A DNA stretch of 64,000 bases from Iris pallida. Lineage: Eukaryota > Streptophyta > Magnoliopsida > Asparagales > Iridaceae. Location of the stretch: NCBI GenBank assembly GCA_029216955.1, contig JANAVB010015600.1, positions 39,014,274 to 39,078,273 on the forward strand. Direction: 5' to 3'. Within the stretch, counting starts at the first letter, position 1. Every line of letters starts with the position of its first letter. The translations under genes and the position numbers were made by a program. The notes below the pieces were generated by a model, which saw only the letters and a list, made by a program, of their open reading frames with translations, was not told where the DNA came from and did no database searches. Positions 32,125 to 43,771 of this stretch are shown here, piece after piece.

Positions 32125-34980
32125 TGGGATCGGGTCGTTCAAATAGATGTTGGTGAAGAGGGATCCCCCAAACCAATATTCATTAGTGAAAGTCTTTCAG
32201 AAACTGATAAGCAAGACATGATTAAACTTATTCGCGAATACATCGACGTCTTCGCTTGGAGCTATGAAGATATGCCAGGACTTGATCCACAGATAGCAAC
32301 TCACAAACTCAATATCATGCCAAATGCTAAACCGGTCAAGCAACAACAGCGACGATTCCGTCCAAAAATTATGGATGCAATTGAAGCCGAAGTTAATAAA
32401 CTCATGGCTTCTGGGTTTATTAGAGAGGAACAACACCCTGAATGGGTGGCTAATATAGTTCCTGTCCTTAAAAAGACTGGCAAGATCAGAGTATGCATAG
32501 ACTATCGTGATCTCAATACGGCATGTCCTAAAGACGAGTTCCCCCTACCAATTACTGATGTTATGATCGATAATACTTGTGGTTTTGAACGGATGTCGTT
32601 CATGGACGGGTATTCTGGATACAATCAAATTAAAATATTTTCAGATGACGAGAAACACACTTCCTTCAGAACGCCAATCGGTACATACTGTTATACAGTG
32701 ATGCCATTCGGTCTCAAGAATGCAGGAGCAACCTATCAACGAGCTATGAGCACTATATTCCGTGAACATTTGCGGAAAACAGTCGAATGTTACGTTGATG
32801 ATATTGCAGTCAAAAGTCGACAAAAAGAGGATCACATCCAAGATTTGAAAACTATATTTGATCTAATGCGTCGGCATCAATTAAGGATGAACCCTACTAA
32901 GTCCTTCTTAGGCGTCTCTAGTGGCAAATTTCTCGGCTTCGTCATTACCTCGAAAAGTATACACGTAGATCCCGAGAAGATCAAAGCCATCCAAGAGATG
33001 CGTCCTCCACGCACCTTAAAAGAGCTACGAGGATTTCAAGGAAGGATCGCTTATATCAGGAGATTCATCTTTAATCTTTCAGGACGCTGCAGACCATTCA
33101 ATAAACTTTTGAAGAAAGGTGTTTCTTTCGTCTGGACTGACGAATGTCAGAAAGCATTTGATGACATAAAACAATATCTGATGAACCCCCCAGTATTGGT
33201 ACCTCCTATTTCAGGAATACCGTTCCTTCTATATACCCGAGCAACGAGTCATTCATTGGGTGCACTGCTCGCTCAAAAGAATAAAAATGGTCATGAACAA
33301 GCCATTTACTATCTCAGTCGTACCATGACCGGAGCTGAACCTCGATATTCACCAGTCGAAAAAGAATGTCTAGCCCTTATGTTCGCTGTCCAAAAGACAC
33401 GACATTATATCATTGGCCAGACCATTCATGTCATTTCCAGGATCAATCCTATACGAGTCATGATGAAGAAACCAAGTGTTTTAAATTCTCGATTGGCTAA
33501 CTGGGGAATTTTACTTGCTCAGTATGATATGCACTATATCCCTCAGAAATCGGTCAAAGGACAAGCTTTAGCTGATTTTCTGGCTGCTCATTCAATTCCA
33601 GAAAATTCAACTCTACGATGAAATCCCAGATGAAGTCCTAGATTCAAACCAAATTGCTGAAGAAGATCCTACTTGGCGTCTATTCTTTGACGGAGCTTCA
33701 AGAATAGGTCCTAATGGTGACATTGTCGCTGGGGTTGGAATCGTTCTTGTATCGCCAGAAGGTCTTGCTATCCAAAGAGCTTATTCTCTCGATCAACCAT
33801 ATTCAAACAATGTAGCTGAGTACAATGCATTGCTTATTGGTCTTCAACTCGCTAAACATTTGAATATTCAACATTTAGAAGCTTATGGAGATTCTAAACT
33901 CATCGTCAATCAGATAAGAGGTACTTATGAAGTTCGCCATCAAAATATAGTTCCTTACTATAGATTGGCCATATCTATGGCTTCTTCATTTGAAGGATTC
34001 TTCATCGAGCATGTTAGGCGAGCATGTAACACAGAAGCTGATGCTCTTGCTAATCTTGCGGCAGTGTTAGCTATTCCGGTTAAACGTCAACCAATGATTG
34101 TTGTTTACAATCGAGAATTATTTCATCTTGAGAACAATCTAACTCTAGGACTTCCAGTTGATATTGAAGAATCAACATCTCACGATGTCAATACAACAAG
34201 AGGATTCGGTATTGATTTAGAGTTCGACAGATTAAATCGTAAATCATCTTCATCTTCATCTGATTCTAGTATGGAATTCATCTTCAGTAATTCAGCTGAG
34301 ACTCAGAATACTGATAAAGATTGGAGACTTCCTTTCTTAGATTTTGTATTGTATGATATCCTTCCAGATAATCCGAGTGAGGCAGCATCTATTAGACGAC
34401 GATCACTCAGATTTTATTACAATCATACTACAAAAACTTTATATCGTCGAGCTTATAATGGTTTACTTCTTCGATGTATTGCTGGTGATGAGGCCCAACA
34501 AATTATCCGCGAAGCACATGATGGAATTTGTGGAGCACATCAGCCTGGACCTAAACTTCAAGACCGTATTCGACGCATGGGTTATTATTGGCCCACTATG
34601 GTAAATGATGCTATTCAATACGCCCGTAAGTGTAAAGCTTGTCAAATCCATGCAGATTTTATCCATCAACCTTCAGAATTTCTACACCCAACAGCAGCAT
34701 CATGGCCTTTTGAAGCTTGGGGCATGGATATTATCGGCCCAATCAATCCGCCGTCATCAAAAGGTCATCGGTTTATTCTCGCAATAACCGATTATTTCTC
34801 CAAATGGGCTGAAGCTATTCCTTTATTTGAAGTCAAGACTTCTAACGTCATCAACTTTATCAAGCATCATGTCATCTACAGATTTGGTGTTCCCCGACGC
34901 ATTATTCATGATAATGGACCACAGTTTGTCAGTCAAAAGTTTACTCGATTCTGTGACGATCATCGGATCAACAATTTGGC
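32125..34980 (+). pseudogene. Tat-lineage Gypsy pol fragment (copy D)
   Basis: It starts abruptly just upstream of RT. RT shows MPFGLKNAGATYQRAM and an intact CYVDDIAV box; RNase H ends at GQALADFLAAHS. A 2-base deletion near 33610, relative to copies B and C, breaks the frame. The second RNase H (WRLFFDGASRIG-type start, VAEYNALLIGLQLA, EADALANLA) and the integrase zinc finger (HDGICGAH...CKACQ) follow. Integrase stops after the second catalytic Asp (HDNGPQF) at HRINNLA, where LTR sequence begins. The second RNase H is diagnostic for the Tat lineage. Confidence 0.92.
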
Positions 34981-35174
34981 ACGTATGCACGGGACTCGAG
35001 AGATCTCAGCCGACTATTGCGTGATTTTCGAAATCTTCCTCAACAAGATTCAGTCTTCATCAAGTTGGCGTACCAAAAAGACCTTATTGTCATTTAATGT
35101 GACTGACAAGGCAATCAATGTCAGAGATTTTGTGCCAGTCGAGGCACGTCGAATCAAGACAGCTGGCCGTTCTG

Positions 35175-35365
35175 ACTCAAGTATGCGTGTATTTTGAACT
35201 TCTATGTTCCTTCCTCAAGTTTGCGTGAATTTTGAGCTTTCTGTCTCAAGTTGGCGTGTATTCTGAAACTTTCTGCCTCAAGTTGGCGTGTATTCTGAAG
35301 CCTTCTGCCCCAAGTCTGCGTGGATTTCATCCTCAACCAGTTGGCGTGGATTTCATCTCAAATTA
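35175..35365 (+). repeat. Tandem repeats within the Tat LTR
   Basis: Six imperfect units with core ctcaagttggcgtgtattctg, spaced about 27-38 bp, ~210-400 bp upstream of the TATA box. Confidence 0.85.
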
Positions 35366-35576
35366 TCAGATTGGAGTACGTGGCAGAAATGCCACAAATC
35401 TCTCGTATGCGTGCTCAGTAACTTGCACACGACTCATGCACGATTGCCATGTGTCCAACAGTTACAGGCCACGTCTAGTAACTGCTTATTAACCTTGCGT
35501 ACGTTTGAGTCCTGCGTGATTATCAACTATGCATAGATTATGAAGACAGTTATCTTTTCAGTTATTTTTTTGACTC

Positions 35577-35584
35577 TATAAATA
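35577..35584 (+). promoter_or_regulatory. TATA box of the Tat LTR
   Basis: TATAAATA within tgactctataaatagagttc, ~180 bp before the LTR end and before the primer site. Transcription from here would include the gag start at 35804. Confidence 0.75.
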
Positions 35585-35765
35585 GAGTTCTCTTCTCATT
35601 CATTGTACAGATATACAGGATACATAAATTGCTGTCGAATTCTTGAGAGCTTTTCTTCTTCGCATCGTCCAAGGGATAAAGCGATCGTCTTCTAGATCGG
35701 ATTCCTAAAGTTGTATTTTCCCAGAATCAAAATAAATAAAGTGAATTTATTTATGGAAAACAAAT

Positions 35766-35783
35766 TGGCGACTCTGCTGGGGA
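35766..35783 (+). promoter_or_regulatory. Primer binding site, tRNA-Arg-like
   Basis: TGGCGACTCTGCTGGGGA starts three bases after the LTR end. It closely resembles the complement of a plant tRNA-Arg 3' end (two differences from the sequence I recall), which is the primer reported for Ogre/Tat elements. Copy B retains only its last part (ctggggaaaccc at about 40078). Confidence 0.75.
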
Positions 35784-35803
35784 AACCCATCTCCTCTTCT
35801 GAG

Positions 35804-38800
35804 ATGGCAACAACTCAATGCGACGCTTCGTCGGTCGGATCGACGAAGAAGGTGATATCGATTCAGTTCAATCAACTCGCCTATGAAGAAATGCAGCGGG
35901 CTAAGGGTGGCAAGCACACTTCAGCCTCTATCACCACCGCCAAATCAAAGGGACGATCTGTCTACGTCCCTAAGAATCTGTTGGCAACCAAAGATGGTGA
36001 AGTTTCTGCCACGGTGTCCATTACTAACACTGGCAAAAACTCCACTACAGGCACGCATACTTCTGTGTGCTCGAAGACGACAATATCCAAAAGACACGCT
36101 GACAGTGATGGCTCTTTAGCCAAATCTGTTTCCGTAGTCAATCAGTCCAAAAGTCACGCTGACAACACTGGCTCTTTAGCCAAACCTGTTCTAGCGTGCA
36201 TTTCCAAACCCAAAAATCACGCTAACAGCACTGGTTCTTTAACCAAGCCTGTCTCAGCGTGTATCCCGCACGCATCATCCACCAAGTCAGCTCTCCCTGA
36301 CTCAGCATGCGTACCGAAATCTGGCTTTTTAGCCAAGACTTCATATGCTGACAACACTGGCTCCTTAGCCAAATCGTCATCAGCATATTCTAAGAAGAAT
36401 TGCTCTTTAGCTATTTCTTCCTACTTGCCAAGTTCTGCTAGAACTGGGGGTAGTCTTGCTATGACTTCTCCACAAATGGCTCACAAAGTCCCTTCGAAAA
36501 GGAACAACTCTTTAGTTGCTTCTTCTGCTCCTGTATTGTTTACTTCAGGAACAGCTTTGGCTGACAGTTTTGTTAGTCAAAGAAAAAGAAATAGTCTTTT
36601 GACTATTCTTCCTTCTGGACATTCTATGTCTCAAAACTTGAACAAGTCTAAAAAGAAACATTTCTTAATGTCTTCTTCTACGACTTCTTCAAATTGGGCA
36701 CAGAATTTGTCTTTACAAAATGGTTTGTTACCAACTCCTAATCAAGGGGATGGTTCAACTCTTTCTTCTCTGCAAATATCCAGATCAATGGAAGGAAAAC
36801 TTCAAGTATCAAAAACCAATGTTTTACCTCCAACAGATCTAAGAACGAAACTTAATCAATCCCGCTTGGGAAGCACTTCTGGTGTTAAGAAACCATATCA
36901 ATCGGGAACAAAAATAAGAGATCCGGATGCAGAATATGCCAGAAATTATGTGGCTCAGATTAATCACTCCTTGTATAATCAAGAGCTGTCAAGACCCAAG
37001 AACAGGAAATACATTCCTAAAAATGCACAAAGATTGTTTTCAGATATACCTCAATCTTCACATACAGATTTACGAGAACATCTTCAACAAAAAAGGAGGA
37101 ATAATTCTGTGTCAATGGATCATGACCATGTTGATCATGAATGTGACTTCCAGCCAAGGGTCATAATTCAATGCAGATGTCAAACTAAACGACAATCTGT
37201 CTTCAATCGGATTCAGTGTGAACCTATGCCTGATGAAGATGAACCTCTTTTCGCTTCTATCAACATGACCTCTCGGGATACTGGGGGTAGAACTGATAGT
37301 CCAGATGGAGTATATAGAGGCACCAGATCAAGGGTCATGGCTTCTAATCAAAGAACTTCGGCTTCTGAAGATTATTCTGAATTTCTTGGAGAATCTAACT
37401 TCCCATCTCTTCCTACTGGGGGTAGTTCTCCTACAAATGACTTTGATACACAAAACAATGATTCAGAACATACAACATCCACTAATTCATCAATAATCCC
37501 TCGTATAGTCACAACCTATATGGTGGATGGGAATATTGAATTGAACAATGAACCTTCTTCTTCGATGACTCCTCAAGACCAAAGAATTGCTTCTTTGGAA
37601 CAACAAATGAAATCTATGGCTGATACTATGAAATCAATGTATGAACTTATGGCAACCCAGCTGCAAAATCGACAGACTGTACCTGACGCCATACCAATTG
37701 ACATTGGTGTAGGTCCAGTGCATGTTCCTCCAGCAGTACAATCCAATATCCCTGGGCAAGCTCAACCAATTCCTAGCCATTCGGGAGCTGGGGGTATTGC
37801 TTATAATGCTGTCCCTCCTCCCAACTATTCTCTACAAGCTACAACTCCACAATCTTCCGGAGTCGTTACTGAAGAATTGAGGAATCTCCGAACCCAATTT
37901 GAGACATTAAAATAGAAAGATGGTTAACAAAGGTTAGGTATCAAGCAACCTTATCCAATAGAATGGAAGCAAGTATCATATCCTCCTAAATACAAGCCTC
38001 CTACTATCTCATTCTTTGATGGAACCACTTCTCCTAGTCAGTTTATCAATCATTTTGAAGTGATGACTGACCAGCTACAACCAAGTGACGCCCTCCGTAC
38101 TCGGGTGTTTGTCGGATGTCTCAAAGGAACGGCTTATGAGTGGTATAGAAGTCTCCCTGATGGGTGTATTACCTCATTTGCTGGCTTCAAACAAATGTTT
38201 CTTGAACGGTTCTATGAAGGGCTCAAAGACATGATTATGTCTGCTCTTATAAGAATCAAACAGAGAAATAATGAGAGCACTGAAAGCTTCATTGAAAGAT
38301 TTAGAAGAGAAGATTTAAAAATGCCTCTTGGAACTCCCGATGCCGTCACTATCGACACTTGCAAGTCAAATCTCTTACCAATCATCAGCATGTGGACAGG
38401 ATCCACTCAATTCCAAGATTGGCCTTCCTTCATCGTCAGTGCCAAAGCTGCCGAAGTCAGTGCCGAGACTTTCAAAGGTCTGGGGGTACACATGAATCCC
38501 AATGAATCAGGTCAAAATACTAGCAATAGTACGCGACCTATCAATCGTAAAGGAAAAGAGACTCTCGAAGTCAATCTCCAGAGCAAAAATCAAGAAGTAT
38601 TATCTGCCCAAGCTACCCCAGCTCCAACAAATCAACAACCAAGAGCACCTCGTCCCAAAGAAGAATACTCTTTTGACGACGATGATGTTCTTGGTATCTT
38701 TGAATGTCTACTTAAAGGTAATAAAATACAATTACCTGAAATCAAGAAACCCGATGAAGCTGGCAAGACAGATCATCCTAAATACTGTCCGTACCATAGA

Positions 38801-39726
38801 ATGTTGGGTCACACAGCTCGTACATGTTTTGTATTGAACGGAAAAATCCAGGAAATGATCAAATCTGGAGCTGTCACTCTCACTCCGAAAGAAAAGACCG
38901 TCACCTCCAACGTTGTCTCTATGCAATTCGGAGATTTTCCTCCTCACCTCCTCGAAAGCGGGATTGTTCCTATTCCCAAGGCAACTCTTGAAATCGTGAA
39001 TATTCCCCCTCCACAGTCTGGAGGATTAGTACCAATCACTATTGAAACAGGAGAAATCATATGGATTCATCCTGATCTAGTGGCAGATTTTGAATCTCCT
39101 CCCATTCAAAAGACTACTTCCCTAAAATCTAAGAAGGCCGAAAAAACTAAGTCATGTCATATGACTTCTTTCGGATCTACTTCCGATACAGAGCCAAAAG
39201 ATAAGGAAGAAGCACTTGCTGGTGCTACTAGAACAGGGAAACATTATCTAAAAGATTATTCCAAGAGTCCTGAAGATACTCCTGATAGTCCTGAAGATGT
39301 TCCTGATATCTCTCCAGCTGACAAAGATATTCCTGATGTTCCTCGGGAGGAAGAATCATCCACTGTACATGTTCCTTCAACTACACCGGTTGTACCTATT
39401 CCTTCCAAGCCCACAGCACTTGAGAAAGGCAAACAACAAGTTCGCTTCGACAAACCAATCAGGAAGTCTCCTCCCCCTTGGACTTCAGAAGCCTTATAAC
39501 TTTGACATTTTAGCTCAACTCGCTAATACGCCAGCTAGAATGTCCCTCTTCGAACTTCTACGTCTTTCTAAAGAGACTCGGGAGACATTAAGTGAGGCAC
39601 TTCTTCAGGCTGACTCTTGTCTCGCACAATTAAAGAAACCAGATGGAGAACCTGTTACTTGCTTACATTGCAATAGTGTATTGGAGATCATCCCGAATAT
39701 CACCTTTACACAAGATGACATGTTAT
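35804..39726 (+). pseudogene. Tat gag and start of protease region (copy A)
   Basis: It starts at ATG 35804 (MATTQCDASS), as in copy B. A long Ser/Lys/Thr-rich N-terminal extension contains repeated GSLAKPV-type units. The capsid region (SFFDGTTSPSQFINHFE, LKGTAYEWYRSLPDG, FKQMFLERFYEGL) and the knuckle-like CPYHRMLGHTARTC follow. Lesions relative to B and C are CAG to TAG at 37913-37915, a TAA at 37925-37927 and an extra C near 39475. The copy stops at 39726, just before the protease active site, where it joins filler DNA. Confidence 0.92.
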
Positions 39727-40079
39727 GAATATTCAACATTTAGAAGAATCATGTTGTATAATCATTTGTACAAGATAACCATATGAAAATTTATGATATT
39801 TGTATCTCTAGCCGTGAAGTATCTCCATGCCCGAGCTCCATCAATTAGTCCTCCACGAGCAGAAAGGCAGGTGGTGGCATTCCCAACATGAAGTAAATCC
39901 CTTTATCAATATCAGATTTCATATGATTAAAATATTAAAATTACTGTGATAATTTAGAATATTCTAAATTATCCCTTTATCAATATCAGATTTCATGAAA
40001 GAAATATTTCTGCATTGAGTTATGAGAGTGATGTATAATATTAAAATCTGATTAAAATATGTTCAGAGGTAAATAATAC
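39727..40079. other. Filler DNA made of short copies of the Tat element
   Basis: The junction between copies A and B is a patchwork. 39726-39746 matches the second RNase H (33861-33881). 39799-39894 matches 62901-62996 of the antisense frame over 96 bp. tccctttatcaatatca (39898-39914, again 39972-39988) matches pol at 45328-45344. 40054-40079 is the exact reverse complement of 49432-49457. The rest is AT-rich and unassigned. Confidence 0.9.
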
Positions 40080-40105
40080 TGGGGAAACCCATCTCCTCTT
40101 CTGAG

Positions 40106-43100
40106 ATGGCAACAACTCAATGCGACGCTTCGTCGGTCGGATCGACGAAGAAGGTGATATCGATTCAGTTCAATCAACTCGCCTATGAAGAAATGCAGCG
40201 GGCTAAGGGTGGCAAGCACACTTCAGCCTCTATCACCACCGCCAAATCAAAGGGACGATCTGTCTACGTCCCTAAGAATCTGTTGGCAACCAAAGATGGT
40301 GAAGTTTCTGCCACAGTGTCCATTACTAACACTGGCAAGAACTCCAATGCAGGCACGCATACACCTGTGTGCTCGAAAACGACAGCATCCAAAAGACACG
40401 CTAACAGTGATGGCTCCTTAGCCAAATCTGTTTCCGTAGTCACGCAGTCCAGAAGTCACGCTGACAACACTGGCTCTTTAGCCAAGCCTGTTCCAGCGTG
40501 CATTTCCAAACCTAAAAATCACGCTAACAGCACTGGTTCTTTAACCAAGCCTGTCTCAGCGTGTATTCCGCACGCATCATCCACCAAGTCAGCTCTCCCT
40601 GACTCAGTATGCGTACCGAAATCTGGCTCTTTAGCCAAGACTTCATATGCTGACAGTACTAGCTCCTTAGCCAAATTGTCACCAGCATATTCTAAGAAGA
40701 ATAGCTCTTTAGCTATTTCTTCTTCCTTGCCAAGTTCTGCTAGAAGTGGGGGTAGTCTTGCTATGACTTCTCCACAAATGGCTCACAAAGTCCCTTCGAA
40801 AAGGAACAACTCTTTAGTTGTTTCTTCTGCTCCTGTAGTGTTTACTTCAGGAATAGCTTTGGCTGACAATTTTGTTAGTCAAAGAAAAGGAAATAGTCTT
40901 TTGACTACTCTTCCTTCTGGACATTCTATGTCTCAAAACTTGAACAAGTCTAAAAAGAAACATTTCTTAATGTCTTCTTCTACGACTTCTTCAAATTGGG
41001 CACAGAATTTGTCTTTACAAAAAGGTTTGTTACCAACTCCTACTCAAGGGGATGGTTCAACTCTTCCTTCTCTGCAAATATCCAGATCAATGGAAGGAAA
41101 ACTTCAAGTGTCAAAAACCAATGTTTTACCTCCAACAGATCTAAGAATGAAACTTAATCAATCCCGTTTGAGAAGCACTTCTGGTGTTAAGAAACCACAC
41201 CAATCGGAAATGAAAATAAGAGATCCGGATGCAGAATATGCCAAAAATTATGTTGCTCAGATTAATCACTCTTTGTATAATCAAGAGCCGTCAAAATCCA
41301 AGGACAAGAAATACGTTCCTAATAAACAAAGATTGTTCTCAAATATACCTCAATCTTCACATACGGATTTGCGAGAACATCTTCAACAAAAGAGGAGGAA
41401 TAATTCTCTGTCAAGTGACCATGACCATCATGATTGTGACTTCCAACCTAGGGTCATAATTCAATGCAGATGTCAAACTAAACGACAGTCTGTCTTTAAT
41501 CGGATCCAGGGTGAACCTATGTCTGATGAAGATGAACCTCTTTTCGCTTCCATCAACATGACCTCTCGGAATTCTGGGGGTAGAACTGATAGTCCAGATG
41601 GGGGATACAGAGGCACCAGAGCAAGAGTCCTGGCTTCTAATCAAAGAACTTCGGTTTCTGAAGACTATTCTGAATTCCTTGGAGAATCCAACTTCCCACC
41701 TCTTTCTACTGGGGGTAGTTCTCCTACAACTGATTTTGATACACAAAGCAATGATTCAGAACAAACAGTATCATCAACAATCCCTCGTATGGTCACAACT
41801 TATATGGTGGATGGGAATACTGATTTAAACAATGAACCTTCTTCTTCGATGACTCCTCAAGAACAAAGAATTGCTTCTTTGGAACAACAAATGAAATCTA
41901 TGGCTGATACTATGAAATCAATGTGTGAACTTATGGCAAACCAGCTGCAAAATCCACGGACTGTACCTGACGCCATACCGATTGACACAGGTATAGGTCC
42001 AGTGCAAGTTCCTCCAGCAGTACAATCCAATATCCCTGGGCAAGCCCAACCAATTCCGAGCCATTCGGGAGCTGGGGGTAGTGCTTATAATGATGTCCCT
42101 CCTCCCAACTATTCTCTACAAGCTACAACTCCACAATCTTCCGGAGTCGTTACTGAAGAATTGAGGAATCTCCGAACCCAATTTGAGGCATTTAAACAGA
42201 AAGATGGTTTACAAAGGTTAGGTATCAAGCAACCTTATCCAATAGAATGGAAGCAAGTATCATATCCTCCTAAATACAAGCCTCCGACTATCTCATTCTT
42301 TGATGGAACCACTTCTCCTAGTCAGTTTATCAATCATTTTGAAGTGATGACTGACCAGCTACAACCAAGCGATGCCCTCCTTACTCGGGTGTTTGTCGGA
42401 TGTCTCAAAGGAACGGCTTATGAGTGGTATAGAAGTCTCCCTGATGGGTGTATTACCTCATTTGCCGGCTTCAAACAATTGTTTCTTGAACGGTTCTATG
42501 AAGGGCTCAATGACATGACTATGTCTGCTCTTATAAGAATCAAACAGAGAAATAATGAGAGCACTGAAAGCTTCATTGAAAGATTTAGAAGAGAAGCTTT
42601 AAAAATGCCTCTTGGAACTCCCGATGCCGTCACTATCGACACTTGCAAGTCAAATCTCTTACCAATCATCAGCATGTGGACAGGATCCACTCAATTCCAA
42701 GATTGGCCTTCCTTCATCGTCAGTGCCAAAGCTGTCGAAGTCAGTGCCGAGACTTTCAAAGGTCTGGGGGTACACATGAATCCCAATGAATCAGGTCAAA
42801 ATACTAGCAATAGTACGCAACCTAACAATCGTAAAGGAAAAGAGACTCTCGAAGTCAATCTCCAGAGCAAAAATCAAGAAGTATTAACTGCCCAAGCTAC
42901 CCCAGCTCCAACAAATCAACAACCAAGAGCACCTCGCCCCAAAGAAGAATACTCTTTTGACGACGATGACGTCCTTGGTATCTTTGAATGTCTACTTAAA
43001 GGTAATAAAATACAATTACCTGAAATCAAGAAACCCGATGAAGCTGGCAAGACAGATCATCCTAAATACTGTCCGTACCATAGAATGTTGGGTCACACAG

Positions 43101-43771
43101 CTCGTACATGTTTTGTATTGAAAGGAAAAATCCAGGAAATGATCAAATTTGGAGCTGTCACTCTCACTCCGAAAGAAAAGACCGTCACCTCCAACGTTGT
43201 CTCTATGCAATTCGGAGATTTTCCTCCTCAACTCCTGGAAAGCGGGATCGTTCCTATTCCCAAGGCAACTCTTGAAATCGTGAACATTCCCCCTCCACAG
43301 TCTGAAGGATTAGTACCGATCACTATTGAAACAGGAGAAATCATATGGATTCATCCCGATCTAGTGGCAGATTTTGAATCTCCTTCTATTCAAAAGACTA
43401 CTTCCCTAAAATCTAAGAAGGCCGAAAAAACTAAGTCATGTCATATGACTTCTTTTGAATCTACTTCCGACACAGAGCCGAAAGATAAGGTAGAAGCACT
43501 TGCTGGCGCTACTAGAACAGGGAAACATTATCTAAAAGATTATTCCAAGAGTCCTGAAGATACTCCTGATAGTCCTGAAGATGTTTCTGATATCTCTCCA
43601 GCTGACAAAGATATTCCTGATGTTCCTCGGGAGGAAGAATCATCCACTGTACCTGTTCCTTCAACTACACCGGTTGTACCTATTCCTTCCAAGCCCACAG
43701 CACTTGAGAAAGGCAAACAACAAGTTCGCTTCGACAAAGCAATCAGGAAGTCTCCTCCCCTTGGACTTTAG
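40106..43771 (+). CDS. Tat gag polyprotein (copy B), 1221 codons
   Basis: This is the longest intact gag in the window. Residues ~1-270 are Ser/Lys/Thr-rich with repeated SLAKPV/SLAKS units. Residues ~270-700 are low-complexity and polar, with a short predicted coiled coil (EQRIASLEQQMKSMADTMKS). The capsid-like domain (~735-890) has FDGTTSPSQFINHFEVMTDQ and AYEWYRSLPDGC. A CCHC-like Cys/His motif, CPYHRMLGHTARTC, lies near residue 990. A Pro/Glu/Asp/Ser tail follows. It ends at TAG 43769-43771, where copy C has CAG and reads on into protease, so the ancestral product was a gag-pro-pol fusion. Gag would form the cytoplasmic virus-like particle. Start ATG 40106 is shared with copy A. Confidence 0.85.
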   Translation: MATTQCDASSVGSTKKVISIQFNQLAYEEMQRAKGGKHTSASITTAKSKGRSVYVPKNLLATKDGEVSATVSITNTGKNSNAGTHTPVCSKTTASKRHANSDGSLAKSVSVVTQSRSHADNTGSLAKPVPACISKPKNHANSTGSLTKPVSACIPHASSTKSALPDSVCVPKSGSLAKTSYADSTSSLAKLSPAYSKKNSSLAISSSLPSSARSGGSLAMTSPQMAHKVPSKRNNSLVVSSAPVVFTSGIALADNFVSQRKGNSLLTTLPSGHSMSQNLNKSKKKHFLMSSSTTSSNWAQNLSLQKGLLPTPTQGDGSTLPSLQISRSMEGKLQVSKTNVLPPTDLRMKLNQSRLRSTSGVKKPHQSEMKIRDPDAEYAKNYVAQINHSLYNQEPSKSKDKKYVPNKQRLFSNIPQSSHTDLREHLQQKRRNNSLSSDHDHHDCDFQPRVIIQCRCQTKRQSVFNRIQGEPMSDEDEPLFASINMTSRNSGGRTDSPDGGYRGTRARVLASNQRTSVSEDYSEFLGESNFPPLSTGGSSPTTDFDTQSNDSEQTVSSTIPRMVTTYMVDGNTDLNNEPSSSMTPQEQRIASLEQQMKSMADTMKSMCELMANQLQNPRTVPDAIPIDTGIGPVQVPPAVQSNIPGQAQPIPSHSGAGGSAYNDVPPPNYSLQATTPQSSGVVTEELRNLRTQFEAFKQKDGLQRLGIKQPYPIEWKQVSYPPKYKPPTISFFDGTTSPSQFINHFEVMTDQLQPSDALLTRVFVGCLKGTAYEWYRSLPDGCITSFAGFKQLFLERFYEGLNDMTMSALIRIKQRNNESTESFIERFRREALKMPLGTPDAVTIDTCKSNLLPIISMWTGSTQFQDWPSFIVSAKAVEVSAETFKGLGVHMNPNESGQNTSNSTQPNNRKGKETLEVNLQSKNQEVLTAQATPAPTNQQPRAPRPKEEYSFDDDDVLGIFECLLKGNKIQLPEIKKPDEAGKTDHPKYCPYHRMLGHTARTCFVLKGKIQEMIKFGAVTLTPKEKTVTSNVVSMQFGDFPPQLLESGIVPIPKATLEIVNIPPPQSEGLVPITIETGEIIWIHPDLVADFESPSIQKTTSLKSKKAEKTKSCHMTSFESTSDTEPKDKVEALAGATRTGKHYLKDYSKSPEDTPDSPEDVSDISPADKDIPDVPREEESSTVPVPSTTPVVPIPSKPTALEKGKQQVRFDKAIRKSPPLGL

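Larger units (their letters stand above)
34977..35762 (+). repeat. LTR of the Tat element (left edge tentative)
   Basis: It ends ...ttatggaaaaca, three bases before the primer site. It contains a TATAAATA box (35577-35584), a run of about six ~32-38-bp repeats with the core caagttggcgtg (35175-35365), and an AATAAA (about 35731). The left edge is inferred from the point where copy D integrase similarity is lost; a TG occurs at 34977. It is the only LTR of this family in the window, so its true length cannot be verified. Confidence 0.7.
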
